From: Candidatus Hydrothermarchaeum profundi
GTDB lineage: Archaea; Hydrothermarchaeota; Hydrothermarchaeia; Hydrothermarchaeales; Hydrothermarchaeaceae
Direction of reading: 5' to 3'
Assembly: GCA_002011125.2 (NCBI GenBank)
Contig: MTMF02000009.1
Location: forward strand, 609,095-673,094
DNA: 64,000 nucleotides
Part shown: positions 1 to 8,272 of the stretch, one piece after another
Layout: every line of letters begins with the position of its first letter
Position numbering within the stretch: position 1 is the stretch's first letter
Notes under the pieces: generated by a model
Seen by the model: the letters and a program-made list of their open reading frames with translations, nothing else
Told to the model about the DNA's origin: nothing
Databases searched by the model: none
Position numbers and translations under genes: made by a program

Positions 1-781
1 TAAATCTTTCATAGATAATCTCGGCGCGCTCCTTTAACTCCTCCTCAGATACTTCATATTCAGCTTCAGCTTCTAACTCAAGTTTTCGAAGCTTATCTTC
101 AACTTCTCTTAGTCGAGCTTTTTTTTCCTCCAACTCCTCCTTCTTCTTATCTATTTGAGGACCGATCTCCGCTATCTCCTTGTTTATTTCATCTATTTTA
201 GCTTCTAATTCTTTTATTTTTTCAACAGCGGCTAGGAATTTCTCATGATGGGTTTGAGATTCCTCTGAGAGATTAAGGATTTTTTCATGTATTCTCTTTG
301 ATATCTTTCTCTGGTTATCTATCTTTTTAGAAAGTTCGAGTAGGTCTTTATGTTCTTCAAGTTCTTTTCTCAGGTTTTCAATTTTTTCTACTAATTTATC
401 TTCCTTATGGATTTCCATTACACTTGTCTGAAGTTTCCATTCTAATGCCTTAAGTTCTTTCTCCATTTTCTTGAAATTTACTTTTGGGGCGCCCTCTCGA
501 AGTTTTTTGTACTGCGCGACCAGCTCCTTAACTGTGTTATTTGCTTGTTCACGTTCCTTTTTTAACCTTTTTATTTTTAAGTTGATTTGCTCTCTAAGCT
601 CTCTCTGCTTATTGGCCTCGCTATTCTTTATTTTAATGGAATTTATAATATCCCGTTTCCTTAGATTATGTTTCCGTAAGAGTGCCTTACTCTGGGATAT
701 CTCGTTCTTGAGCTGTCTTATACTAATCTTCAGCTCGTTTCTCTCTCTAAGTATCTCTTTGATGTTCATTTCTTGTTGCAT
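1..781 (-). CDS. COG1340-type archaeal coiled-coil protein, 3' end cut off by the window
   Basis: The minus strand is open from an ATG at 781-779 (MQQEMNIKEI...) to the window edge, 260 codons. Almost the whole product is heptad-like and charged (Lys/Glu/Arg/Leu), as in the conserved archaeal coiled-coil family COG1340, which is about 290 residues long. Roughly 30 C-terminal residues would then be missing; the last visible part (EEELKERAEIIYERF) resembles the start of that family's conserved tail. The function of the family is not known. glyA starts on the same strand upstream, with only 17 bases between the glyA stop and this ATG, so co-transcription is likely. An open frame on the opposite strand over 471-788 is a shadow of this low-complexity gene. 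Confidence 0.8.
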   Translation of the reverse strand, partial: MQQEMNIKEILRERNELKISIRQLKNEISQSKALLRKHNLRKRDIINSIKIKNSEANKQRELREQINLKIKRLKKEREQANNTVKELVAQYKKLREGAPKVNFKKMEKELKALEWKLQTSVMEIHKEDKLVEKIENLRKELEEHKDLLELSKKIDNQRKISKRIHEKILNLSEESQTHHEKFLAAVEKIKELEAKIDEINKEIAEIGPQIDKKKEELEEKKARLREVEDKLRKLELEAEAEYEVSEEELKERAEIIYERF

Positions 782-798
782 ATTCTAAACCCTTATCC

Positions 799-2070
799 TC
801 AAAAACAAAATTTAACTTCTTGAAATCCGTCCTTTAACTCTATTACGTAGTTTTTAATATTTTCGGCATCTTCCTTATTTAAAGCTAGTTTTGCCATTAA
901 TTCTGCAATCTCTGTCATCTCACTTTCCCGCATACCATATCTAGTAACTTCCGGAACTCCAATTCTAATACCCGATGGGTTTGCTGTTCTCTCCAGAGAA
1001 TCCCATGGTAATAAGTTTTTATTAACGATGATATTTGCCTGCTCAAAAAGTTCTGCAATCTCTTTGCCTCCACCAAGATTTGATACATCTACTACTACCT
1101 GATGGCTTTCAGTAAATCCTTTTTCCTCACATAGAACATTAAATCCTCTCTCATATAGAGCCTGAGCTAAGGCCTTTGAATTTTTTATCATCTGCTTGGC
1201 ATAGTCTCTGCCAAACTTTTTCATTTCTTCCGCTGAGATCGCAAAGCCGACCACATGGTGTAAGTGGTGGTTGCTCATAAGACCGGGAAAGGCGGCTCTA
1301 TCTATTTTTTCAGCAAGATAATTCTTGCATAGCACCATGCCACCCTGAGGACCAGGGAAGGTTTTATGAGTACTTGAAGTTATTACATCTGCTCCTTCAG
1401 AAAAAGGATCCTGAAATTGTTTCCCAGCTATTAAACCTGCCACGTGTGCTGCATCATATACGATATAGGCATCAATTTCATCTGCAATCTCTTTTAACTC
1501 TTTAACGGGGTGGGGAAATAAAAATAAGCTTCCACCAAATAACATCAGTTTAGGTTTTTTCTCTAGTATCAGTTTTTTTGCTTTATCTACATCTATGTTC
1601 ATTTCTTCATAGTTAAAGGGGTACGGAAAATCTTTCAACCCTCTTATTCCTGCAGCACTAATATGTGTATGACTTATATGCCCCCCGCATTGAATACTCA
1701 GCCCAGTTATTGTATCACCATACTCTGCTAATGCAAAATATGCAGTTAAATTTGCAACCGCACCAGATATAGGTACGAGATTTGCATGATCTGCGCCAAA
1801 AAGCTCCTCAGCGGATTTCATTGCTATTGCTTCTATTTGATCGTAAAACTTCGTTCCTTGGTAGAATCTTTGGAAAATTTGAAAGCCTTCTTCATCCCTA
1901 CCACCTAAGAGACCCTCGGCATATCTATGCCCGAAATCACTTGCAAGGGCTTTTCTAACCGCAGGAGAGGTTATGTTTTCGCTAGCTATCATATTAAGGC
2001 AATGTCCTCTCCATTCTTCTTGTTTATTTATCAGGGCTAATATTCTCTCGTACAATCTTATATCACCCAT
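799..2070 (-). CDS. glyA: Serine hydroxymethyltransferase
   Basis: PLP enzyme that interconverts serine and glycine and transfers the one-carbon unit to tetrahydrofolate or, in many archaea, a tetrahydropterin such as tetrahydromethanopterin. The 423-residue protein has the family's usual length. The PLP lysine is K236 in VITSSTHKTFPGPQGG, and the cofactor-binding YDAAHVAGLIAG is at 205-216. The N-terminal NMIASEN motif is at 26-32. The start codon overlaps the end of the upstream Lrp-like regulator gene by 13 bases, so the two are probably translated from one mRNA. No unusual residues were seen. Which pterin is used cannot be read from the sequence. Confidence 0.97.
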   Translation of the reverse strand: MGDIRLYERILALINKQEEWRGHCLNMIASENITSPAVRKALASDFGHRYAEGLLGGRDEEGFQIFQRFYQGTKFYDQIEAIAMKSAEELFGADHANLVPISGAVANLTAYFALAEYGDTITGLSIQCGGHISHTHISAAGIRGLKDFPYPFNYEEMNIDVDKAKKLILEKKPKLMLFGGSLFLFPHPVKELKEIADEIDAYIVYDAAHVAGLIAGKQFQDPFSEGADVITSSTHKTFPGPQGGMVLCKNYLAEKIDRAAFPGLMSNHHLHHVVGFAISAEEMKKFGRDYAKQMIKNSKALAQALYERGFNVLCEEKGFTESHQVVVDVSNLGGGKEIAELFEQANIIVNKNLLPWDSLERTANPSGIRIGVPEVTRYGMRESEMTEIAELMAKLALNKEDAENIKNYVIELKDGFQEVKFCF

Positions 2071-3008
2071 AGGTCTTCTAGGATTACATTTCTAGCTAAT
2101 GAGGTCCTTGTAGTCCTTACGTAGTCTTGATTTCTAATAGTCCCCATTATATCTCTAAGCTTAGCGATATTCTCAACTTCACACTCCACTAACATACCGT
2201 ACTGACTGTAGGGTATTTGAACCATTGCGCGAATCTCTTTTGAATATTCTTTTTCAAGCAATGAATAAAGGTCGTTAAATTTTGCATATAGCGCGTCAAC
2301 TTGTATAAAAGCCTTAATAAAATTCCACTCTCTACTTGGATATACATTTGGCTTAATTACGACCGAATAACCTCTAATTACCCCTTTTTCTTCGAGATCT
2401 TTAACGTCTAACCTATTTACCTTCCGTGGATCTTTTTGTAATTTTACTAGGACCTGCCTATCAAATTTTACTTTTTCAAGTTCAGCGGCTCTTTCTTCGA
2501 AGTCCTCAGAATCGAAAGTAGAATTCCAGAATTTTTTTATGCATCTCGGTATTTCAACCTGTGTCGTGAGATAATTATGGATTTTTTCTCCTCCCATCTT
2601 TGTTAAAACACGGTGGACAAACTCTTCAGCAAGTCTCCCCCTAGTGCCTTCAGTTAGACCTATTAAAATAAAATCGGGTTTTCCTATTAAATCATAAACT
2701 GCCAATAGATTCCTCCCTGATACTTTTCCAATATTTTCATTTATTGAATCAGTTACGCGTTTGAAATTTTCTCTCACATTGATGAACGCATAAAAAGGCG
2801 TCAAACCCTTAAGCGCAGGGTCGATAACCGCAGAATACCTGTCTATTATGAAATCTACTTTTTTTCGCTCCCGCTTAAAATCTTCTACCTCGATTTCTGG
2901 AATATGCTTTTTAATACTTTCGAAAATCTCTTCATCAGATTTAAGGGAATAGTTTCTAAGTTCCCTTAGGATATAAAAATCAATTTCATGTGTGCATACG
3001 TCGGTCAT
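2058..3008 (-). CDS. Tandem Lrp/AsnC-like regulator (two RAM-type halves)
   Basis: 316 residues that look like two Lrp/AsnC-type units in one chain. Residues about 1-165 and about 180-316 each have a helical N-terminal part followed by an alpha/beta ligand-binding (RAM-like) part. Similar segments recur: a YxVVIxP-like strand (YSAVIDP at about 58, YSVVIKP at about 214), then FINV/FIQV. The helix-turn-helix parts are poorly conserved, particularly in the second half, so DNA binding is inferred. A GAGGTG ribosome binding site (complement of 3015-3020) lies 6 bases before the ATG. It is immediately upstream of glyA on the same strand and divergent from the DHH gene, so it may control amino-acid or one-carbon genes. 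A B12- or heme-linked AsnC-like protein (AhbA/B) is an alternative, but those are shorter. Confidence 0.6.
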   Translation of the reverse strand: MTDVCTHEIDFYILRELRNYSLKSDEEIFESIKKHIPEIEVEDFKRERKKVDFIIDRYSAVIDPALKGLTPFYAFINVRENFKRVTDSINENIGKVSGRNLLAVYDLIGKPDFILIGLTEGTRGRLAEEFVHRVLTKMGGEKIHNYLTTQVEIPRCIKKFWNSTFDSEDFEERAAELEKVKFDRQVLVKLQKDPRKVNRLDVKDLEEKGVIRGYSVVIKPNVYPSREWNFIKAFIQVDALYAKFNDLYSLLEKEYSKEIRAMVQIPYSQYGMLVECEVENIAKLRDIMGTIRNQDYVRTTRTSLARNVILEDLWVI

Positions 3009-3120
3009 AAATTACACCTCAAAATGTTAAGCCCAAAATTTTGTAAAAGGGCGTTTATTTTTTTACCAAAATGTATTAATATAGGTTTATTAATATTACC
3101 ATGCTATTCGAGGGATAGCT
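3009..3120. promoter_or_regulatory. Divergent promoter region between the Lrp-like gene and the DHH gene
   Basis: An AT-rich 112-base spacer. The 9-mer TATTAATAT occurs twice, at 3074-3082 and 3088-3096, a 14-base period. The second copy sits where a TATA box for the plus-strand gene would lie (25-33 bases before the ATG at 3121). A GAGGGAT Shine-Dalgarno-like sequence precedes 3121. The repeat may be part of the promoter or a binding site for the adjacent regulator; this is inference. Confidence 0.4.
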
Positions 3121-4545
3121 ATGTATCTTATTCTCGGTTGTGGGACAGCAGGTTATTTAGTTGCTAATAGATTACATGAGCAAAAAAAAGACATAGTGAT
3201 TGTTGATAAAAGTCCAGAGAGAGTGAAAGGTCTAAAAGAGATGGGGTTTAGGAAAGTTATCGAGGGGGACATGACGTCTACCGAAACTCTAGCTGAGGCG
3301 AAAATAGGTAAGGCCGAGGCGGTTTTAATTCTCACCACAGATGTCGACTTGAATAAAAAAGCCATAAAGGCAGTTAAAAAAGTTAACCCAGAAGTTCCAG
3401 TAATTGTTAGAGCCGGGGTATATAGTACTGAAGAGGATTTTAAAGAGGATGAAGCTGAGGTTGTGATATATCCCACGGACGTGGTTGCAGAATATGCGCT
3501 ATCTAGCTTAGAAAAAATAGAGTTTAAAAAGAAGATGAAAAAACTTAAAAAAATAATAAAGGAAGCAGATAAAGGAGTCGCTATTGTGACTCAAGATAAT
3601 CCAGATCCAGATGCAATTGCAAGCGCACTAACATTAAAAAGAATCATTGAAGCCGAAGGTAAGAGAGCTGATATTATTTACGGTGGAGAAATCGGCCATG
3701 AAGAAAATAGAGCTCTAGTTAATTTGTTAGGGATACATTTAGTTCCATATTCAGATGTTAGAGATCTAAGGGACTACTCAAAAATTGCTTTGATCGAGGC
3801 CTCTATTCCGGGGGAAAATAATCCCTTAAATCCCGAGATAGCGCCAGATATAATCATTGATCATCATCAAGTTGATATGAAAATGGTAAAAGGCGATTAC
3901 ATAGACATCCGGCCTGAATTAGGTGCAAGTTCAACTATACTAACCCAATATCTCGTTAATATGGGCTATGAGTTAACAGAGGAGCTTGCCACTGTCCTTT
4001 TATACGGAATAAAGACGGATACTCAAAACTTTACTAGAGGTACAACTCCAGCGGATCTCAATTCAGTAGCATTGTTATATCCGAAGGCTGATCACGATTT
4101 ATTAGCTAAGATAGAAACTCCTCTAATGTCGACTGAAACATTAGATGTTCTTGGGCAAGCTATTATCAATAAAAAAATATATGGTAGTTACCTGCTTTCA
4201 AATGTGGGGTTCATAAGGGATAGAGATACACTTCCTCAGGCAGCGGATTATTTATTGAAACTTGAGGGTATTTCGACTGTGCTAGTTTATGGTATAGGTA
4301 AGGATGTTATCCACATTTCAGCGAGGAATAGAGATATTAGAATAAATCTTGGCGAAGTCATGCAAAAAGCCTTTGGGGATATAGGTCAAGCAGGAGGACA
4401 TGCCACGGCTGCTGCAGCAAAGATATCCCTAGGTCTCTTTCAAAACGTTAAGGATAAATCATCGTTATTGAACTTGGCAACCGAAGCCGTCACCGATAGG
4501 TTTCTTAATGCTGTAGGAGCGAAAGAAAAGGAAGAAAATAAATAA
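3121..4545 (+). CDS. TrkA-N (Rossmann) + DHH/DHHA1 phosphoesterase
   Basis: Three domains in 474 residues. A Rossmann NAD-binding TrkA-N/RCK domain spans about 1-130 (GCGTAGYLVA at 6-15). A DHH phosphoesterase domain follows, with DNPDPDA at 159-165 and the signature DHH at 247-249. A DHHA1 domain has GGHATA at 425-430. DHH proteins are Mn-dependent phosphoesterases acting on nanoRNA, cyclic dinucleotides (c-di-AMP) or pAp. The RCK-DHH fusion is widespread in archaea; its substrate is not settled, but an ion-transport or nucleotide-signalling role is often proposed. The stop overlaps the next gene's ATG by one base (TAATG), implying translational coupling. Confidence 0.9.
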   Translation: MYLILGCGTAGYLVANRLHEQKKDIVIVDKSPERVKGLKEMGFRKVIEGDMTSTETLAEAKIGKAEAVLILTTDVDLNKKAIKAVKKVNPEVPVIVRAGVYSTEEDFKEDEAEVVIYPTDVVAEYALSSLEKIEFKKKMKKLKKIIKEADKGVAIVTQDNPDPDAIASALTLKRIIEAEGKRADIIYGGEIGHEENRALVNLLGIHLVPYSDVRDLRDYSKIALIEASIPGENNPLNPEIAPDIIIDHHQVDMKMVKGDYIDIRPELGASSTILTQYLVNMGYELTEELATVLLYGIKTDTQNFTRGTTPADLNSVALLYPKADHDLLAKIETPLMSTETLDVLGQAIINKKIYGSYLLSNVGFIRDRDTLPQAADYLLKLEGISTVLVYGIGKDVIHISARNRDIRINLGEVMQKAFGDIGQAGGHATAAAAKISLGLFQNVKDKSSLLNLATEAVTDRFLNAVGAKEKEENK

Positions 4546-5336
4546 TGATAGAGGAACTGAATTCTGCGATTACCCGCTCTGTTTTAAGGCAAGTTGAAAA
4601 TGTGGCGAAATTCGGAATTTTATTTTCTGGTGGGATAGATAGTGCTTTAATTGCTCAGATATGTCAAAATTCTGGGTTAAACGGTGAATTGTATACAGTA
4701 GGGGCAAAAGGCTCCCATGATCTTGAGGTTATAGAGCTAGTGAGAGAGCATTTCATGTTGAAAATAAGGACGAAAGTATTGGAGGAAAGCGATATAGAAG
4801 CTTATGCGGCTAAGGTGATGAGAATCACCGGCTTTCATGATCCTGTGAATGTTGGTATAGGCATCCCTTTGCTTGCTGGATTTGAGTTAGCTGCTAAAAA
4901 TGGTAAAAGAGTTGTTTTAGCTGGGCAAGGCGCAGATGAGCTTTTTGGGGGATATTATAGATATTTGAAATTTTCGGACATAGATTTTCTTAAGGAAACG
5001 GAGAAAGATATAAAGCAGCTTCCGTATATTTTAAAAAAGAGGGACTATGCATTAGCAAGAGCGAATTCTATTGAATTGAGACTACCGTATTTGGATCCCT
5101 CTATAATGCAGATTGCTTCTCAAATTCCTGTGGATTTTAAAATAAGAAACGGAGTTAGAAAATATATTCTGCGAGAAATAGCAAAATTGCAGGGAGTGCC
5201 GATCGAGATAATCCAGAAGGAAAAAAAGGCAGTACAGTACTCGAGTGGAGTAACAAAGGTATTACGAAAACTAGCTAAGAAAAAAGGTAAAAAGTTGAGG
5301 GAATATTTAATAAGTATATATTTTAAAGGCACGTGA
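4545..5336 (+). CDS. Asparagine-synthase-like PP-loop protein without the glutaminase domain
   Basis: 263 residues corresponding only to the C-terminal synthetase half of AsnB. The N-type ATP-pyrophosphatase P-loop is SGGIDS at 28-33, and the characteristic GADELFGG is at 129-136. There is no N-terminal Cys2 glutamine-amidotransferase domain, so it would need free ammonia or a separate glutaminase, or make another amide. The gene starts inside the preceding stop (TAATG) and ends 1 base before gatC. That places a potential asparagine-forming protein inside the operon of the tRNA amidotransferase that makes Asn-tRNA or Gln-tRNA. The function is inferred from the fold; the substrate is uncertain. 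Confidence 0.75.
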   Translation: MIEELNSAITRSVLRQVENVAKFGILFSGGIDSALIAQICQNSGLNGELYTVGAKGSHDLEVIELVREHFMLKIRTKVLEESDIEAYAAKVMRITGFHDPVNVGIGIPLLAGFELAAKNGKRVVLAGQGADELFGGYYRYLKFSDIDFLKETEKDIKQLPYILKKRDYALARANSIELRLPYLDPSIMQIASQIPVDFKIRNGVRKYILREIAKLQGVPIEIIQKEKKAVQYSSGVTKVLRKLAKKKGKKLREYLISIYFKGT

Positions 5337-5337
5337 T

Positions 5338-5568
5338 ATGGTGGAAGAAATTGAAAGAGAAGCGGAAAAGGTTTTGAGAGAGCTTTCTCAGGTATTGGGA
5401 GAGGTGGACCTCGAGGAAACATACTATGTAGTGGAAGAAATCAACGTAACGAGAAACGACGAAAATCCGGATTTAGATAATGAATTCATAGAAATTTCAA
5501 AGAAAAACGCACCCCGGGTCGATGAGGAAGGGTATTTTATTACGGAGGTAGGTCGTTGGGTGGAATAA
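5338..5568 (+). CDS. gatC: Asp/Glu-tRNA amidotransferase subunit C
   Basis: A 76-residue acidic protein in the size range of archaeal GatC, the small subunit that wraps around GatA and GatB and stabilises the complex. The conserved C-terminal half includes NVTRNDE and a proline-containing APRVDEEGYFITEV segment, like the APxxxxGxFxVP region of GatC. Assignment rests mainly on position, directly before gatA and gatB, and on this C-terminal pattern. The ATG is 1 base after the upstream stop. The 3' end overlaps the gatA start by 13 bases and contains the gatA ribosome binding site. Confidence 0.88.
   Translation: MVEEIEREAEKVLRELSQVLGEVDLEETYYVVEEINVTRNDENPDLDNEFIEISKKNAPRVDEEGYFITEVGRWVE
5544..5549 (+). 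promoter_or_regulatory. Ribosome binding site that fixes the TTG start of gatA
   Basis: GGAGGT at 5544-5549, inside the end of gatC, lies 6 bases before TTG 5556-5558. No ATG lies at a suitable distance in this frame, so the SD decides for the TTG start. Confidence 0.75.
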
Positions 5569-6875
5569 ATGCCGTTCAACGAACTTCGACTTACTTAGAA
5601 AAAGTTGAAGAAAAAGACCCAGAAATAAATTCATTCATAGAGATTAATCCTAAAGCAATAAAGGAAGCAAAGCAAGTTGATGAAGGAAAAAGGAAAGGCA
5701 GGCTAGCGGGTCTGGTGGTTGGAGTAAAGTCGAATATAAATGTAAAAGGTCTAAGAGCTACCTGTGCATCCAAAACGCTAGAAAACTACATTTCGCCGTA
5801 TGATGCGACGGTGATTGAGCGAGTAAAGGCGGAGGGAGGGGTGATAATAGGTATGACCAATATGGATGAATTTGCTTGCGGTAGTTCTGGTGAGACGTCC
5901 TATTTTGGGGAAACTAATAATCCTGCAGCATTGGGGAGAATCCCAGGAGGTTCTTCTTCAGGATCTGCAGCTGCAGTGGCGGCGGGTTTTTGTGATGTGG
6001 CCTTAGGTTCAGATACAGGTGGATCTATTAGAAATCCTTCATCTCATTGTGGCGTAGTAGGACTTAAACCTACTTATGGCCTAGTTCCCAGATATGGTCT
6101 AATTGATTTAGCTATGAGTCTTGATCAGATAGGACCTATCTCGAGGGATGTATATACTCTTGCATTAATGCTGGAAGTAATTGCTGGTTACAATCCGAAA
6201 GAAGCAACAACATTGAAAGTCTCAAAAAAAGAATATTCTAAGCACCTCAACAGCGATATCTCGGGATATAAAATCGGAGTGGCAAAGGAGTTTGAAAAAG
6301 TTACTGATCCTAGAATAATGAAGATAATAAAAAAGTCGTTAAAAGTTTTAGAAAGTAGGGGCGCAGAAATAAAAGAAATATTCCTACCAAACTTGGAAAA
6401 AGGTCTTCCAACATACTATCTATGCGTATTCGTCGAATTTTTTTCAGCGACCCGTAAATTTGATGGAAGGAGATATGGCTATAGGATAGAAGAAGTATGT
6501 GGTAAAGAGGTTCTGAGAAGAATACTCTTGGGGAAGTACATTAGTCAGAAAGAGTATTCAGGCAAATATTACAAAAGGGCTCTACAGTTTAGGTCCCTCA
6601 TAAAAGAAGAGTTGCTTAAAGCATTGGAGGGCGTAGATGTAATTGTAGGTCCGACTGTGCCAAAACTTCCACACAAACTTGGAACAGAAATTGAGGATCC
6701 ATTGGTCATGTATGGATATGATCTACTAACTGTTCCTGCGAACTTGGCCGGGATACCAGCTGGTGTTATAAAATCTGGGGAAGTAGGCGGGGTACCTGTT
6801 GGACTTCAAATTCAAGCAAAGCCCTTAGACGAACAGAAGATTCTAAACGTAATGTTTGCACTAGAAAATAGCTAA
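5556..6875 (+). CDS. gatA: Asp/Glu-tRNA amidotransferase subunit A (amidase)
   Basis: Amidase-signature enzyme that hydrolyses glutamine and supplies ammonia for converting Asp-tRNA(Asn) or Glu-tRNA(Gln) to the amide form. The catalytic Ser-cisSer-Lys triad is visible: K58 (VGVKSN), S133 in GGSSSGSAA and S157 in GSDTGGSIR. The 24-residue spacing between the two serines is the same as in S. aureus GatA. At 439 residues it is slightly shorter than bacterial GatA at the N terminus. The start is TTG (see the SD entry). It is read in an overlapping set with gatC, and gatB follows after 26 bases. Archaea usually use GatDE for Gln-tRNA, so GatCAB here most likely serves Asn-tRNA. Confidence 0.97.
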   Translation: MGGINAVQRTSTYLEKVEEKDPEINSFIEINPKAIKEAKQVDEGKRKGRLAGLVVGVKSNINVKGLRATCASKTLENYISPYDATVIERVKAEGGVIIGMTNMDEFACGSSGETSYFGETNNPAALGRIPGGSSSGSAAAVAAGFCDVALGSDTGGSIRNPSSHCGVVGLKPTYGLVPRYGLIDLAMSLDQIGPISRDVYTLALMLEVIAGYNPKEATTLKVSKKEYSKHLNSDISGYKIGVAKEFEKVTDPRIMKIIKKSLKVLESRGAEIKEIFLPNLEKGLPTYYLCVFVEFFSATRKFDGRRYGYRIEEVCGKEVLRRILLGKYISQKEYSGKYYKRALQFRSLIKEELLKALEGVDVIVGPTVPKLPHKLGTEIEDPLVMYGYDLLTVPANLAGIPAGVIKSGEVGGVPVGLQIQAKPLDEQKILNVMFALENS

Positions 6876-6901
6876 ATTACCAAAAGGTTAGGTTGTGACC
6901 T

Positions 6902-8272
6902 ATGAGGACAGATATAGGTTTTGAAATTCATGAGCAGTTAAATACGGCTACAAAATTATACTGTGATTGCCCCACAGACTATAGGAACGCTAAGCCTAAT
7001 ACAAATATTTGTGAAGTTTGCGTTGGTATACCGGGAGCTAAACCTTTTCCTGTTAATCAGGTAGCTATAGATTCGGTAATTGAGATCGCTCTGATGCTTA
7101 ATTGTGAAATTGTTAGAGAGCCGATCTATATCCAAAGGAAACATTATGATTATCCGGATCTGCCTTCGGGATATCAGAGAACTTCTTTACCTATAGGTAA
7201 GAATGGGAATTTGCTGGGAGTAGGCATCTGGGAGGTTCATTTAGAGGAAGATCCCGGGAAATATGATCCGACGAGTGGGAAGGTAGATTATAACCGGTCC
7301 GGTGTGCCCCTAGTTGAAATTGTAACTGCACCTGACTTGCATACGCCGGAAGAAGCAAGAAACTTTCTTAAAGAGCTAACAAAGGTTTTAAGTTATACCG
7401 GGAAGGTTAGATCAGAAGGCGGCACTATGAGGATGGATACCAATATTTCCATTGAAGGTGGTGCCCGAGTAGAAATAAAGAATATAAACTCGATTAAGGG
7501 GGCCTATCGGGCACTAAAGTTTGAGATAACTCGCCAGAAAAATTTGATGAAAAAAGGTAGAGCGGTAAAAAGAGAGACAAGAGCTTTCTTGGAAGCCCAG
7601 ATGATAACTAAGACCATGAGGGTCAAGGAGGAGGCAGAAGACTATAGGTATATCCCTGATCCCGATCTGCCTCCACTTCTAATATCTCAGGAAAAGATAG
7701 CTAAGATAAGAGAAATAATGCCCGAGGCACCTCATTTAAAGCTTGAGAGGTTTATGAAACAATATGAGATAGGAAGAGATGATGCATGGGCAATAACAAG
7801 TGAGATTGAGATGGCCGATTCATTTGAGGAGGTCTGCAAGTCTATGCCCGAGATAGATCCGAAATATATTGCATCTTTCTTCCGTCATTTAATTAAGAAA
7901 AAATTGAATTACGATAATATAAGTTTCCGTGAAAGTGGTTTGACATCAGAAGATATTAAAACTATAATTTCCAAATTAAATTCAAAAGAGATAACTTCTA
8001 GTGGAGCGGAGCTTGCAATAAGAGGGGTAATTGAAGAAAAAAAACCAGCTTCTGTAATAATAAATGAAAAAGGGCTTACAAGAATTGAAGAGGAAGATGT
8101 TGTTGTTAAAGCCATTGAAGAAGCTATAAAGGAAAATCCTCAGGCAGTAAGTGACTATCTGGGAGGGAAGACTGAGGCATTAAATTATATCGTGGGACAA
8201 GTTATGAAGAAGACTCGGGGTAGGGCAGATCCTGCAGAGGTATTAAAAGCGTTAAAGGCTCGTTTAAAATGA
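6902..8272 (+). CDS. gatB: Asp/Glu-tRNA amidotransferase subunit B
   Basis: 456 residues, the length of GatB and without the extra GAD insertion of GatE. The N-terminal cradle begins IGFEIHEQLNT. Zinc ligands are C21, C23, C37 and C40. The RSGVPLVEIVT and YRYIPDPDLPP motifs of the kinase/transferase domain are present, and the C-terminal YqeY-like tail domain ends EVLKALKARLK. GatB binds the misacylated tRNA, phosphorylates the side-chain carboxylate and uses the ammonia from GatA. The stop overlaps the next start as ATGA. Confidence 0.97.
   Translation: MRTDIGFEIHEQLNTATKLYCDCPTDYRNAKPNTNICEVCVGIPGAKPFPVNQVAIDSVIEIALMLNCEIVREPIYIQRKHYDYPDLPSGYQRTSLPIGKNGNLLGVGIWEVHLEEDPGKYDPTSGKVDYNRSGVPLVEIVTAPDLHTPEEARNFLKELTKVLSYTGKVRSEGGTMRMDTNISIEGGARVEIKNINSIKGAYRALKFEITRQKNLMKKGRAVKRETRAFLEAQMITKTMRVKEEAEDYRYIPDPDLPPLLISQEKIAKIREIMPEAPHLKLERFMKQYEIGRDDAWAITSEIEMADSFEEVCKSMPEIDPKYIASFFRHLIKKKLNYDNISFRESGLTSEDIKTIISKLNSKEITSSGAELAIRGVIEEKKPASVIINEKGLTRIEEEDVVVKAIEEAIKENPQAVSDYLGGKTEALNYIVGQVMKKTRGRADPAEVLKALKARLK

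Noticed and set aside
471-788. Hydrophobic open frame on the plus strand
   Set aside because: It is the antisense shadow of the charged coiled-coil gene on the minus strand; lysine- and glutamate-rich codons give Phe/Leu/Ser on the other strand.
6902-8272. GatE instead of GatB
   Set aside because: The length is 456 residues without the GAD insertion and it is encoded with gatC and gatA, not gatD.
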